From: Candidatus Obscuribacterales bacterium
GTDB lineage: Bacteria > Cyanobacteriota > Vampirovibrionia > Obscuribacterales > Obscuribacteraceae
NCBI GenBank assembly: GCA_019748395.1
Contig: JAIEPM010000503.1
Location: 1-34,073, forward strand
Reading direction: 5' to 3'
DNA: 34,073 nucleotides
The stretch's first letter is position 1. Each line of letters starts with the position of its first letter. The notes beneath the pieces are model-generated. The model was not told where the DNA came from. It searched no databases and saw only the letters and a program-made list of their open reading frames with translations. This document shows positions 1-7,823 of the stretch, piece after piece. Position numbers and translations under genes: made by a program.

Positions 1-173
1 GTTTGAGCAGCCAGGGTGTTCCGCTGTTCGTGAGAGTCAATTTCCCCTGGTAACGGGCTTGGCTGACGCTTTGCGACTGCCCTAATGCTGAATCAGCGTG
101 GTTTTGGGACCGCAGCCCCGCTGGCTGCGCGACGCAGGCTGAGCCGACGGGCTCCTGTGATTGTAAAGCAGGC
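1..173. other. Structured non-coding stretch, no gene recognised
   Basis: I see no believable protein here. The stretch holds several close hairpins: a GCTGA/TCAGC dyad at 87-97, a 7-bp CGCAGCC/GGCTGCG stem at 111-129, and GAGCC/GGCTC at 141-154. An imperfect stem around CGC-TTT-GCG lies at about 62-81. Such density suggests a structured RNA or the end of one that starts outside the window. I looked for RNase P, SRP and tmRNA signatures and recognised none. The identity is open. Confidence 0.3.
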
Positions 174-210
174 GAAAAAAATCCCGGAGATACACGAATG
201 CATCTCCGGG
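174..210 (-). terminator. Rho-independent terminator of the tRNA-Lys gene
   Basis: A 9-bp stem (CCCGGAGAT at 183-191, ATCTCCGGG at 202-210) closes a 10-nt loop. Read on the minus strand it is followed at once by a run of seven T. It starts 8 nt past the 3' end of the tRNA, so it ends that transcript. Confidence 0.85.
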
Positions 211-217
211 AAAAACT

Positions 218-289
218 TGCGCCGGGTGCGGGTCGAACGCACGACCAATCGGTTAAAAGCCGAATGCTCTACCACTGAGCTACCAGCGC
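218..289 (-). tRNA. tRNA-Lys (anticodon UUU)
   Basis: The minus strand folds as a complete 72-nt cloverleaf. The acceptor stem is GCGCTGG/CCGGCGC with one T-G wobble, and the D arm is GCTC-AGTGGTA-GAGC. The anticodon loop is CTTTTAA, giving anticodon TTT (UUU), which reads AAA/AAG lysine codons. The T arm is GTGCG-TTCGACC-CGCAC, and the discriminator base is A. The first anticodon-stem pair is a T-T mismatch. CCA is not encoded, so it would be added after transcription. A strong intrinsic terminator follows 8 nt downstream, so the gene is probably the last or only one of its transcript. Confidence 0.95.
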
Positions 290-568
290 GTGAGTGGTAC
301 GGTCATTCATCCTATCAACCATCATCTTTGGGTGTCAAGGAACTGTTGCGCTGCTTGAACCGGCTTTACCCTAATGGATGTCCCCATGAGTCGGAATTGC
401 TTATGGAAAAGATTCAATCTCCGAATTTTTGTAATTGAACTTATTGGGTATCGAATCGCTTGACCATTGTTCACTTTTTTTCTGTGAGCAGAATCAGCTT
501 CAGCTGCGATGCCACCAGATGTGGTGCTGTTTTTGAGGGTGACATGAAGAAGCATTAATCTGCCTTTC
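290..568. other. Intergenic stretch between tRNA-Lys and the pyrimidine operon, no gene seen
   Basis: No ORF here has a good ribosome binding site or protein-like composition; the track ORFs at 85-438 (+) and 322-555 (-) are judged spurious. A small hairpin, CACCA/TGGTG at 513-526 followed by five T at 530-534, could be a weak plus-strand terminator insulating the operon downstream. The tRNA promoter on the minus strand should lie just right of position 289, but I could not find a clear pair of boxes. Confidence 0.4.
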
Positions 569-597
569 TTGACGCTATATATCTGTATGAGTACTAT
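569..597 (+). promoter_or_regulatory. Sigma-70-like promoter of the pyrimidine catabolism operon
   Basis: TTGACG at 569-574 is separated by exactly 17 nt from TACTAT at 592-597. Matches are 5 of 6 and 4 of 6 to the -35 and -10 consensus. Transcription would start near 604, leaving a leader of about 110 nt before the first gene. No other good promoter is visible between here and the end of preA, which supports a single operon. Confidence 0.5.
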
Positions 598-712
598 TTG
601 TAAATTTAGGTGAAGGTAGCCGGTACATGCGTCGGTGATATGACGCTGCTTGACTTTGGCTTATCCTTGCCGCGATTGGGTTTTGGTCTTCTTATAAATG
701 ACTGGAGGGCGT

Positions 713-2026
713 GTGAGCAATAACCTGGGGCGCGAAGAGCTCAAGAAGAAGCGCGATAAGTACATGGTTCCTGGCTTGAAGCATCTTTATGCGGAACCGC
801 CTCATTTCGTAAAAGGAAAGGCTCAGTTCCTCTACGACGAAAAGGGCAACGAATATCTGGATATGTTTGCCGGTATCGTCACTGTTTCCGTCGGTCATTG
901 TCATCCGAAAGTTCTGGAAGCGACGATGAAGCAGGTCCAAACTCTGCAGCACACATCGACAATTTTCATGACTCAACCCATGGTCGACCTGGCTGAAAAA
1001 CTGGCTGAAATCACGCCCGGCAGCTTGAGCAAGAGCTATATCACCAATTCCGGCACTGAAGCCAATGAAGCCGCGATCAGCATGGCTCGTCTGGCAACAG
1101 GACGCCATGAAGTCATCGTGCTCAAGCACTCTTATCATGGTCAGTCGCATTTAGCGACTTCCATGACTTCCAATCACAATTACAGGCAGGGCACCATGCC
1201 TGCTTCCGGAATCGCTTTTGCAGAAAACGGCTATTGCTATCGCTGTCCGTTCAAGAAAACACCGGACAGTTGCAATCTGGAATGTGCGAAAGATCTTGAA
1301 CGCGTGATTCAGACACAAACCAGCGGCGCACCGGCTGTAATGATCGCCGAACCTATTCAAGGTGTCGGCGGCGCCATCTGTCCTCCTGATGGTTATTTCC
1401 AGGAAGTCAAAAAGATTCTCGATAAATACGGCGCACTCTTTATTTCCGATGAAGTGCAAACCGGTTTCGGCCGCACCGGCAATCATATGTGGGGCATTCA
1501 GAACTGGGGCGTGCAGCCGGACATGATGACGATGGCTAAGGGGCTCGGCAACGGCTTCCCGATTGGCGCCTGCATCACCACTCCTGAAATCGCCGATAAG
1601 TCGCAGAAGGCAGTTATTAACACCTTCGGCGGCAATCCGGTTTCAAGCGCTACGGCAATTGCCGTGATTGAAACAATCATTGAAGAAAAATTGCAGGCCA
1701 ACTCGAAACTGGTAGGCGACTATCTCATTGACGGACTGAAAGATCTGCAAAAGAGCTTCCCGATCATCGGTGATATCAGAGGTAAGGGCTTGATGCTCGG
1801 TATCGAAATTGCCGATCCGGAAACTAAAGCGCAAATGCCTGCCGAGTGCGCCAAAATTGTTGAAACAGCTAAAGACGAAAAAGTTGTGATCGGCAAGGGC
1901 GGACTCTGGGGCAACACGATTAGATTGAAGCCGCCGATGTCGGTGACCAAAGCTGATGCCGACCGCTGCCTGGGTGCCATGCGCAAAGGTCTGGAAGCCG
2001 TATCTAAAGTCGCAGCCAGAAGCTAA
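713..2026 (+). CDS. Class III PLP aminotransferase (AGXT2/beta-alanine transaminase-like)
   Basis: A PLP-dependent class III aminotransferase. SDEVQTGFGRTG carries the Asp that binds the PLP nitrogen, and MAKGLGNGFPIGA carries the Schiff-base lysine (about residue 276 from the GTG start). The Cys-rich insert near YCYRCPF is typical of the AGXT2 group, which includes (R)-3-amino-2-methylpropionate-pyruvate transaminases. It stands first in an operon with beta-ureidopropionase, PreT and PreA, so the likely substrate is beta-alanine or 3-aminoisobutyrate, giving the semialdehyde. The family is clear; the exact substrate is inferred from context. The track starts at ATG 698, but that ATG lacks a ribosome binding site. 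GTG 713 follows GGAGGG closely and gives an N-terminus MSNNLGREEL; it is preferred, although the spacing is short. Confidence 0.88.
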   Translation: MSNNLGREELKKKRDKYMVPGLKHLYAEPPHFVKGKAQFLYDEKGNEYLDMFAGIVTVSVGHCHPKVLEATMKQVQTLQHTSTIFMTQPMVDLAEKLAEITPGSLSKSYITNSGTEANEAAISMARLATGRHEVIVLKHSYHGQSHLATSMTSNHNYRQGTMPASGIAFAENGYCYRCPFKKTPDSCNLECAKDLERVIQTQTSGAPAVMIAEPIQGVGGAICPPDGYFQEVKKILDKYGALFISDEVQTGFGRTGNHMWGIQNWGVQPDMMTMAKGLGNGFPIGACITTPEIADKSQKAVINTFGGNPVSSATAIAVIETIIEEKLQANSKLVGDYLIDGLKDLQKSFPIIGDIRGKGLMLGIEIADPETKAQMPAECAKIVETAKDEKVVIGKGGLWGNTIRLKPPMSVTKADADRCLGAMRKGLEAVSKVAARS

Positions 2027-2080
2027 TTTCTTTTTGCTAAAACAATTACCGTTCATCTATATAGAAGGAGAACTCAGACG

Positions 2081-2968
2081 ATGCCACGCACAGTACGTTG
2101 TGGATTGACTCAGGTGAAAAATGATGTAGTCGCACCCTTGGGCGGCTCAGACAAAGCGACAATCGAGAAAATTGCCAAAGCTATGATGGATAAGCATCTG
2201 AAGCTGGTTGATGAAGCCGGCAAGAAAGGTGTGCAAATTCTTTGCTTCCAGGAGCTTTTCAACGGGCCCTATTTCTGCGCAGAACAGCAGCCTTGCTGGT
2301 ACGACCTGGCGGAAGAAATTCCGAACGGACCGACCGTAAAAGCCATGCAGGAAGCCGCTAAGAAGAACAACATGGTTCTGGTTGTGCCGATGTATGAGAA
2401 AGAGCAAACCGGAGTTTATTACAACACCGCTGCTGTTATCGATGCAGACGGCACCTATCTCGGCAAGTACCGCAAGAGCCACATTCCTCAAGTTAACCCG
2501 GGCTTCTGGGAGAAGTTCTACTTCCGTCCGGGCAACCTCGGTTATCCGGTATTTGAAACACGATTTGCTAAAGTCGGCGTTTATATCTGCTATGACCGTC
2601 ACTTCCCGGAAGGCGCTCGCGCTCTTGGTTTGAATGGTGCCGAGGTCGTATTCAACCCATCTGCGACAGTAGCCGGACTTTCCGAGTATCTCTGGAAGCT
2701 GGAACAACCGGCGCACGCTGCTGCTAACGGTTATTTCATCGGCGCAATCAACAGAATCGGCACCGAAGCACCCTGGGGCATCGGCGAATTTTACGGCTCA
2801 AGCTATTTCTGCAATCCCCGCGGTGAAATTGTTGCTCAGGCATCACGCGACAAGGAAGAATTGCTCGTGGCTGATTTGAATCTCGATCAAATCGAAGAAG
2901 TTCGCAACACCTGGCAATTCTATAGAGATAGAAGACCCGAGACCTATGCTGAACTGGTAAAGCTCTAA
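2081..2968 (+). CDS. Beta-ureidopropionase (N-carbamoyl-beta-alanine amidohydrolase), nitrilase superfamily
   Basis: Hydrolyses N-carbamoyl-beta-alanine (or the methyl analogue from thymine) to beta-alanine, CO2 and ammonia, the third step of reductive pyrimidine degradation. The 295-residue chain is a single CN-hydrolase domain. The catalytic triad is visible: Glu58 in CFQELFNGPYF, Lys132 in YRKSHIP and Cys170 in GVYICYDRHFPEGAR. The His and Pro-Glu-Gly after the cysteine are typical of the beta-ureidopropionase/carbamoyl-putrescine branch. The operon partners favour the pyrimidine substrate over carbamoylputrescine. The ATG has a good AGAAGGAG site. It lies 54 nt after the aminotransferase and 49 nt before preT. 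It is presumably cytosolic, since no signal peptide is seen. Confidence 0.9.
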   Translation: MPRTVRCGLTQVKNDVVAPLGGSDKATIEKIAKAMMDKHLKLVDEAGKKGVQILCFQELFNGPYFCAEQQPCWYDLAEEIPNGPTVKAMQEAAKKNNMVLVVPMYEKEQTGVYYNTAAVIDADGTYLGKYRKSHIPQVNPGFWEKFYFRPGNLGYPVFETRFAKVGVYICYDRHFPEGARALGLNGAEVVFNPSATVAGLSEYLWKLEQPAHAAANGYFIGAINRIGTEAPWGIGEFYGSSYFCNPRGEIVAQASRDKEELLVADLNLDQIEEVRNTWQFYRDRRPETYAELVKL

Positions 2969-3017
2969 AAAGACACGCCTGAAGTGAAGCTCAAAATATA
3001 GGAAGGAAAAAGTCTCA

Positions 3018-4436
3018 ATGGCCGAGCACTACAAACCCGTAAAATACAAAGCCTGGGAGCTGACTCTTGAAGAACGCTTTCAGGAGTACTACCCACCGCT
3101 GAGTGAGCGTGAAGCAGTTCTTGAAGCTAATCGCTGCCTTTACTGCCACGACGCACCATGCATGGTGGCGTGCCCGACGCATATAGACATTCCGACCTTC
3201 ATCAGGAAGATCGCTACAGGTAACACCAAGGGTTCTGCCAGAACAATTCTGGAGGCTAATTTACTTGGTGCTACCTGTTCGCGTGTCTGCCCTGTGGAAG
3301 AGCTCTGCGAAGGGGCTTGCGTCATGCGACATGACCACAAGCCTATTACAATCGGCCGCCTGCAACGTTATGCCATGGACTACGCTCAAGAGAAGAAAAT
3401 CAAATTCTTCGAAGCAGGCAAGCCTAACGGCTTTAAAGTAGCCGTAGTCGGCACCGGACCTGCAGGGCTCTCCTGTGCCGGTGAACTGGCTAAGCTTGGC
3501 TTTGACGTCACCTGCTTTGAAAAGAAAAAGATGGCCGGTGGTCTCAGCACCTACGGCATCGTCGTTTTCCGCGAACCGGTCGAAGTCAGTCTTGCCGAAG
3601 TCAAAAACATCGAAGATCTCGGCGTGAAAATCAAAACCGAATGCACAATCGGTGAAGACATCAAGTTTGAGGAGCTGATCGAAAATTATGATGCCGTATT
3701 CTTCGGTGTCGGACTTGGATCCGTGCCTGATCTGGCAGTGCCGGGGGAAGACCTCGAAGGTGTTGTCGACGGACTTGATTTTATCGAAGCCACCAAAGTC
3801 GATAAGCTTGATTCAATCAAATTCGGCAATCGTATCGCCGTCATCGGCGCCGGCAACACCGGCATCGACTGTGCCACGATTGCCCGCAGGCTCGGCGCTG
3901 AAAGAGTGACCATTGTTTATCGCCGTTCTGAAGCAGAAATGCCTGCCTACCATTTTGAATATCAATTCGCACTAGGTGAAGGCGTCAGCTTCATGTTCTT
4001 GACTCAACCTGTGGAAATCGTCGGCAAGGACGGCAAGGTTGAAGGCTTGAAGTGCTTGCGCATGGATCTTGGAGAACCGGATCATTCCGGTCGCCGCATG
4101 CCTGTTCCTGCTAAAGGCTCCGAGTTTGTGATTCCTTGCGACATGGTTATCAAAGCCATTGGTCAAAAGAAACATACGGACCTTTTGGGCAAGCTTGCCG
4201 AGTTTGGAGTGAAGTCGACAAAGAACGGCTATATCGCTGTTGCCGACGACACAAAACGCAGCGACCATCCAAAAATATTCGCTGGTGGTGATTGCATTCG
4301 CAGCAAAGGCGAAGCATCAACCGTCGCCGCTGTTCAGGACGGAAAAGTGGCTGCTGCTGCGATTTATCGTCAGCTGGTCGGCGCACCTTCGCCTAACGAA
4401 AAACATATAGAACCCGTTCTGTCACCGGTTAAGTAA
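3018..4436 (+). CDS. preT: NAD-dependent dihydropyrimidine dehydrogenase, PreT subunit
   Basis: The electron-input subunit of PreTA, which interconverts uracil/thymine and their 5,6-dihydro forms with NAD(H). At 472 residues it matches the N-terminal half of eukaryotic dihydropyrimidine dehydrogenase. An N-terminal cysteine-rich region (C40-x2-C43-x4-C48-x3-C52 and a second group around C87-C101) binds [4Fe-4S] clusters. The FAD Rossmann motif is VVGTGPAGLSCAGELA, near residue 143. A second dinucleotide fold has VIGAGNTGIDCATIARRLGA, near residue 276, for the nicotinamide cofactor. The FAD-contact motif FAGGDC stands near the C-terminus. The ATG is preceded by AGGAAGGAAAAA. PreA follows 18 nt later, as expected for a two-subunit enzyme. 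Confidence 0.93.
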   Translation: MAEHYKPVKYKAWELTLEERFQEYYPPLSEREAVLEANRCLYCHDAPCMVACPTHIDIPTFIRKIATGNTKGSARTILEANLLGATCSRVCPVEELCEGACVMRHDHKPITIGRLQRYAMDYAQEKKIKFFEAGKPNGFKVAVVGTGPAGLSCAGELAKLGFDVTCFEKKKMAGGLSTYGIVVFREPVEVSLAEVKNIEDLGVKIKTECTIGEDIKFEELIENYDAVFFGVGLGSVPDLAVPGEDLEGVVDGLDFIEATKVDKLDSIKFGNRIAVIGAGNTGIDCATIARRLGAERVTIVYRRSEAEMPAYHFEYQFALGEGVSFMFLTQPVEIVGKDGKVEGLKCLRMDLGEPDHSGRRMPVPAKGSEFVIPCDMVIKAIGQKKHTDLLGKLAEFGVKSTKNGYIAVADDTKRSDHPKIFAGGDCIRSKGEASTVAAVQDGKVAAAAIYRQLVGAPSPNEKHIEPVLSPVK

Positions 4437-4454
4437 GAGGAAGAGGAAAAAGAG

Positions 4455-5792
4455 ATGGCAAATCTCGAAATTGACTTTTGTGGTATCAAGTCGCCAAATC
4501 CATTTTGGTTGGCATCGGCTCCTCCAAGCAACTCTGCTTATCAGGTGCAAAAAGCCTTTTCGCAGGGCTGGGGCGGCGCGGTCTGGAAAACAATTGGTGC
4601 TCCGGTACTGAACGTTTGCAATCGCTACGGCACCATCGATTACAAAGGGCAGAAGATCATCGGTCTAAACAACGTTGAGTTGATTAGCGATCGCCCGATT
4701 GAATTGAATCTGCGTGAAATTAAGGAAACAAAGAAAAATTTCCCGAATCACACAGTAATCGTATCAGTCATGGTTGAATCCAAAAAAGAAGCCTGGCAGG
4801 AAGTGATTAAGCGCGTAGAAGATACAGGCGCTGACGGATTCGAGCTGAACTTCGGTTGCCCGCACGGCATGTCCGAGCGCGGCATGGGCTCCGCCATGGG
4901 GCAGGTGCCTGAGTACACCTGCATGGTCACTGAGTGGGTCATGGATGTGGCCACCAAACCTGTAATCGTCAAGCTCACACCCAACGTTACAAATATTGTG
5001 GAACCGGCCCGGGCTGCCGTAAAAGGACGGGCTTCAGCTCTTTCTTTGATCAACACAATCAACAGTATTATGGGTGTCGACCTAGATAGCTTTGAGATCA
5101 AGCCTAACGTAGGCGGCAAAGGTGGACACGGCGGTTACGCCGGTCATGCCGTGAAGCCTATTGCTTTGCACTTGCTCTCCGCTGTTGCCAGCGATCCGGA
5201 AGTTCAAAAGGCCGGATTGCCCATCTCAGGCATCGGCGGAATTGAAACCTGGAGAGATGCGGTTGAGTTCATGTTGCTTGGGTCAACCTCCGTGCAGGTT
5301 TGCACTGCTGTAATGCACTGGGGCTTCCGCATTGTTGAGGATATGATTGAAGGCATGTCCAACTGGATGGACGACAAAGGTTTCAAATCCTGCCATGATT
5401 TCATCGGCAAGTCGCTGCCCCGCATTTCAAACTTCGGCGATTTTGATTTGGGCTTCCAAACAGTGGCTCGTATCAACCCCGACAAATGTATTCACTGCAA
5501 CCTCTGCTACATCGCTTGCAATGACGCTGCTCACCAGTGTATCGACATGAAGTCGCTCAAGCTGAACGGCGAAATGACTGCCAGTCTGCAGCCTGTTGTT
5601 AGAGAAGAAGATTGCGTCGGTTGTGATCTTTGCTCCAAAGTTTGCCCGGTTGACGATTGTATTTCTATGGTGCAAATCGACACTGGTCGCCCGCACATTA
5701 CCTGGAACGAACTAACCAAGAGTCGTCCGGAAGTGCTGGAGTGGGACAAGATGGAGCAATATCGCAAGGAAGCGAATATCCATATTCACTAA
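4455..5792 (+). CDS. preA: NAD-dependent dihydropyrimidine dehydrogenase, PreA subunit
   Basis: The catalytic, FMN-containing subunit of PreTA. Residues 1 to about 320 form a dihydroorotate dehydrogenase-like barrel. LNFGCPHGMSERGMG holds the active-site Cys135, matching the catalytic Cys of mammalian dihydropyrimidine dehydrogenase, and PISGIGGIETW is the phosphate-binding loop. Two [4Fe-4S] ferredoxin motifs follow at the C-terminus: CIHCNLCYIAC (about 343-353) and CVGCDLCSKVCP (387-398). They carry electrons from PreT to FMN. The start has GAGGAAGAGG upstream. It is the last gene of the operon. The CPHGMSERGMG stretch resembles the eukaryotic enzyme more than E. coli PreA as I remember it. 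Confidence 0.93.
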   Translation: MANLEIDFCGIKSPNPFWLASAPPSNSAYQVQKAFSQGWGGAVWKTIGAPVLNVCNRYGTIDYKGQKIIGLNNVELISDRPIELNLREIKETKKNFPNHTVIVSVMVESKKEAWQEVIKRVEDTGADGFELNFGCPHGMSERGMGSAMGQVPEYTCMVTEWVMDVATKPVIVKLTPNVTNIVEPARAAVKGRASALSLINTINSIMGVDLDSFEIKPNVGGKGGHGGYAGHAVKPIALHLLSAVASDPEVQKAGLPISGIGGIETWRDAVEFMLLGSTSVQVCTAVMHWGFRIVEDMIEGMSNWMDDKGFKSCHDFIGKSLPRISNFGDFDLGFQTVARINPDKCIHCNLCYIACNDAAHQCIDMKSLKLNGEMTASLQPVVREEDCVGCDLCSKVCPVDDCISMVQIDTGRPHITWNELTKSRPEVLEWDKMEQYRKEANIHIH

Positions 5793-5828
5793 TTTGATTG
5801 TGCCGTTTCAGTTAACTTGATTTCAATG

Positions 5829-5863
5829 CCGATGGGGCAGCGACAGCGCTGCCCTGCTTCGGC
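5829..5863 (+). terminator. Strong hairpin after preA without a T-run
   Basis: An 8-bp stem GGGCAGCG/CGCTGCCC (5835-5842, 5847-5854) with a 4-nt loop sits inside an outer GCCGA/TCGGC stem. No T-run follows, so this is not a textbook intrinsic terminator. It may stabilise the 3' end of the operon mRNA or act with Rho. Confidence 0.4.
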
Positions 5864-5902
5864 TAAGCTTTAGAATCTAAATTGAGTTTCCGCAGGAATT
5901 AT

Positions 5903-6970
5903 ATGCAGTCTCCGCCTTACACAAAAAAGCGCCTTGGTGAAATTACAGTTCCTTCCGGAACGGTTCTGCTGATTGACTTTGGTTTGATGGATCTCTGGAC
6001 TCATGATCGTCCACCGCTAATCTTGCCTGGTATTTTAAGTGACGATGCTCTGGAATCGGCTAACAATGGTTCGGACTTCAAAATCGAGGGACCTGATGCG
6101 GCAGAAGCCGGAAGGCGCTTTGGAAGGCAGCCCAATCCGCACTATCTTTATGATATTCCTCGACATGGTGTTGAAGAACTGCGTGAAAGTTTTGAAAGCA
6201 GTATTAGTCAAGCCGGCTTTCGTTCAAATCTTGTGGCTCTAGCTGAGCGTGTGCCTCCAAGGCGACGTGTGGAGCAGGCTCTGGAATTCGGGCAGGGCGC
6301 CGGTGTCGTTTTCTTGCACGGTGTACATTCAATTGTAGTTTCAGGCTTGCCTCGGGACCGGGCTCTCATTGTTGAAGGACGAGCCATTGATAGCGGCGAA
6401 TTTCACGGACACTGGCAGGATATCAGTCTCCTTGTCAGTGATTCTGAAATTGCGCGCAGTTTGAGAATTGGTTATGTCGCAGTAGATATGGCACGTTTGA
6501 TGTTTTGCGATGTGGAAGCCGCCGGAAAGTGGCAGCATCACGAAACGATAGACGGGCTTGCCGATCTCGTATTTTGGGGAAAGGATGCTGCTCGACTGGC
6601 CAACAAATTTTCCGCGCCGATTCTTGATGGACATATTTATGGTTTTGTAGATATGCCGATTCAAGAAAGCATTGACCTGGCAATGAGAGTTCAAAGCCAT
6701 CTTGATCAACATCATCTGGTTGCTGCTATGGACTTCCGTCCACATACCGATCACTGGCGCATGCTAAAAGAATTAGCCGGTCATGAAACAGAATCGGGCG
6801 TGATTCAACTGGGTGATAGCCACTGTTGCGGCTTCATGACCGGCTGGGGCGATGGTTTCTTTCCTGTTTATTTAGAGCTCGACGCCGCCGCCAAAATCGT
6901 AGCTGTTCGAATTGAATTAGCTACAGAGGAAACCAAGAAAGGCATGCGTCGAGTCAACAACTTTGCTTGA
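5903..6970 (+). CDS. Uncharacterised protein with DUF4241-like ends
   Basis: I do not recognise a function. The 355-residue protein has no signal peptide or membrane segment. Its start (GEITVPSGTVLLIDF) and its end (MTGWGDGFFPVYLELD followed by a beta strand) resemble DUF4241 proteins, in which a GWGDGxYPVY tail near the C-terminus is usual. The middle holds WQHHETIDGLADLVFWGKDA, which I cannot place. The track begins at TTG 5882. ATG 5903 is better, because CAGGAA lies 6-7 nt upstream of it. It stands alone, 110 nt after preA and separated from it by a hairpin. Confidence 0.7.
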   Translation: MQSPPYTKKRLGEITVPSGTVLLIDFGLMDLWTHDRPPLILPGILSDDALESANNGSDFKIEGPDAAEAGRRFGRQPNPHYLYDIPRHGVEELRESFESSISQAGFRSNLVALAERVPPRRRVEQALEFGQGAGVVFLHGVHSIVVSGLPRDRALIVEGRAIDSGEFHGHWQDISLLVSDSEIARSLRIGYVAVDMARLMFCDVEAAGKWQHHETIDGLADLVFWGKDAARLANKFSAPILDGHIYGFVDMPIQESIDLAMRVQSHLDQHHLVAAMDFRPHTDHWRMLKELAGHETESGVIQLGDSHCCGFMTGWGDGFFPVYLELDAAAKIVAVRIELATEETKKGMRRVNNFA

Positions 6971-6992
6971 TTTTTGAAGCAGCTGCCCGTTT

Positions 6993-7598
6993 TTATTTCT
7001 CGGACTTTTCGTCTAAATGTTTCCGCGATTGTCCACGAATTTGAGCTTTGACTTCTTTTACGTCTGCTGGTTTTGATTCTTGGGCACCAAAACTTTCGGT
7101 GAATTTGGACGCTGTTACTTTGCCTGCCGCATCGACTTTCAAGCTGACACCTGCTTTGAAGTCTTGCGTGTTGGTAGTAAGCACGGACATCGTCAGTTCT
7201 TTGCCGTTGTAGCTAATTGATACACCAGTCTTTTCTTTGATGCTTTTCAGAAGCTTGCCTTCAGCGTCGTCATCACCGGATTTTCTCAATTTGTCGAGTA
7301 CTTCTTTCAGCTCCTCTGGTTTGCCTCCGATTATTGCCTTGATTGCTTTTAGCTCCGGGGTTCCCTGGTCCACTGGAAGAAGGCAGCTTTTCCCTTCGAC
7401 TTCCTTAACTGAGCCTTTCTCTTCTTTCCCACTTGAGTTTTCGCTTGCACTGCCGAAGTCCAGTGAAAGTCCCGGAAGATGGTTTGTATCCTTGTTCTTC
7501 TCAGAGTTAATTTTCAGGTCCGATAAGAGCTGCAAACTGTCGAAACTGTTGGTGTTTTCCTCTTGTTTGGTATTTTCCAGATTTTCTAGTTTTTCCAT
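6993..7598 (-). CDS. Hypothetical hydrophilic protein (201 aa)
   Basis: Function not recognised. The protein is highly charged and Lys/Glu/Ser-rich with no signal peptide or membrane helix. Residues 1-75 look disordered. Residues 80-185 look more ordered: a helical part (GGKPEELKEVLDKLRK) is followed by beta-rich repeats such as VSISYNGKELTMSV. The start ATG has AAGAGG 8 nt upstream. It is transcribed divergently from the hypothetical gene at 7824 across a 225-nt gap, so the two may share a control region. It converges on the DUF4241-like gene with only 22 nt between the stops. Confidence 0.65.
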   Translation of the reverse strand: MEKLENLENTKQEENTNSFDSLQLLSDLKINSEKNKDTNHLPGLSLDFGSASENSSGKEEKGSVKEVEGKSCLLPVDQGTPELKAIKAIIGGKPEELKEVLDKLRKSGDDDAEGKLLKSIKEKTGVSISYNGKELTMSVLTTNTQDFKAGVSLKVDAAGKVTASKFTESFGAQESKPADVKEVKAQIRGQSRKHLDEKSEK

Positions 7599-7823
7599 TT
7601 TGCGATCCTCTTAGCGATTTCCGAAATCTTTGTGAATGCTAAATTCCAGATCTAACAAAGATGTTAAGAAGTGAACGGACCTCGTTTTTCCATGTCTAAT
7701 CGAGTTTTAGGCAAGGAGCTTGTTTAAGAGAAGCGACGACATGAAAATGATAACAGTCAAGTAAATGTCACATTGCGAATTTATTCTTTGCTCAAGCTAA
7801 GTTATTTCAGAGGAGAAAGGATA

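Noticed and set aside
85-438. 117-aa plus-strand ORF in the track
   Set aside because: It runs antisense through the whole tRNA-Lys gene and its terminator, has no ribosome binding site and has a composition unlike a protein.
322-555. 77-aa minus-strand ORF upstream of the pyrimidine operon
   Set aside because: Weak start site (AAGG at poor spacing), no recognisable pattern, and no conserved partner; kept as intergenic.
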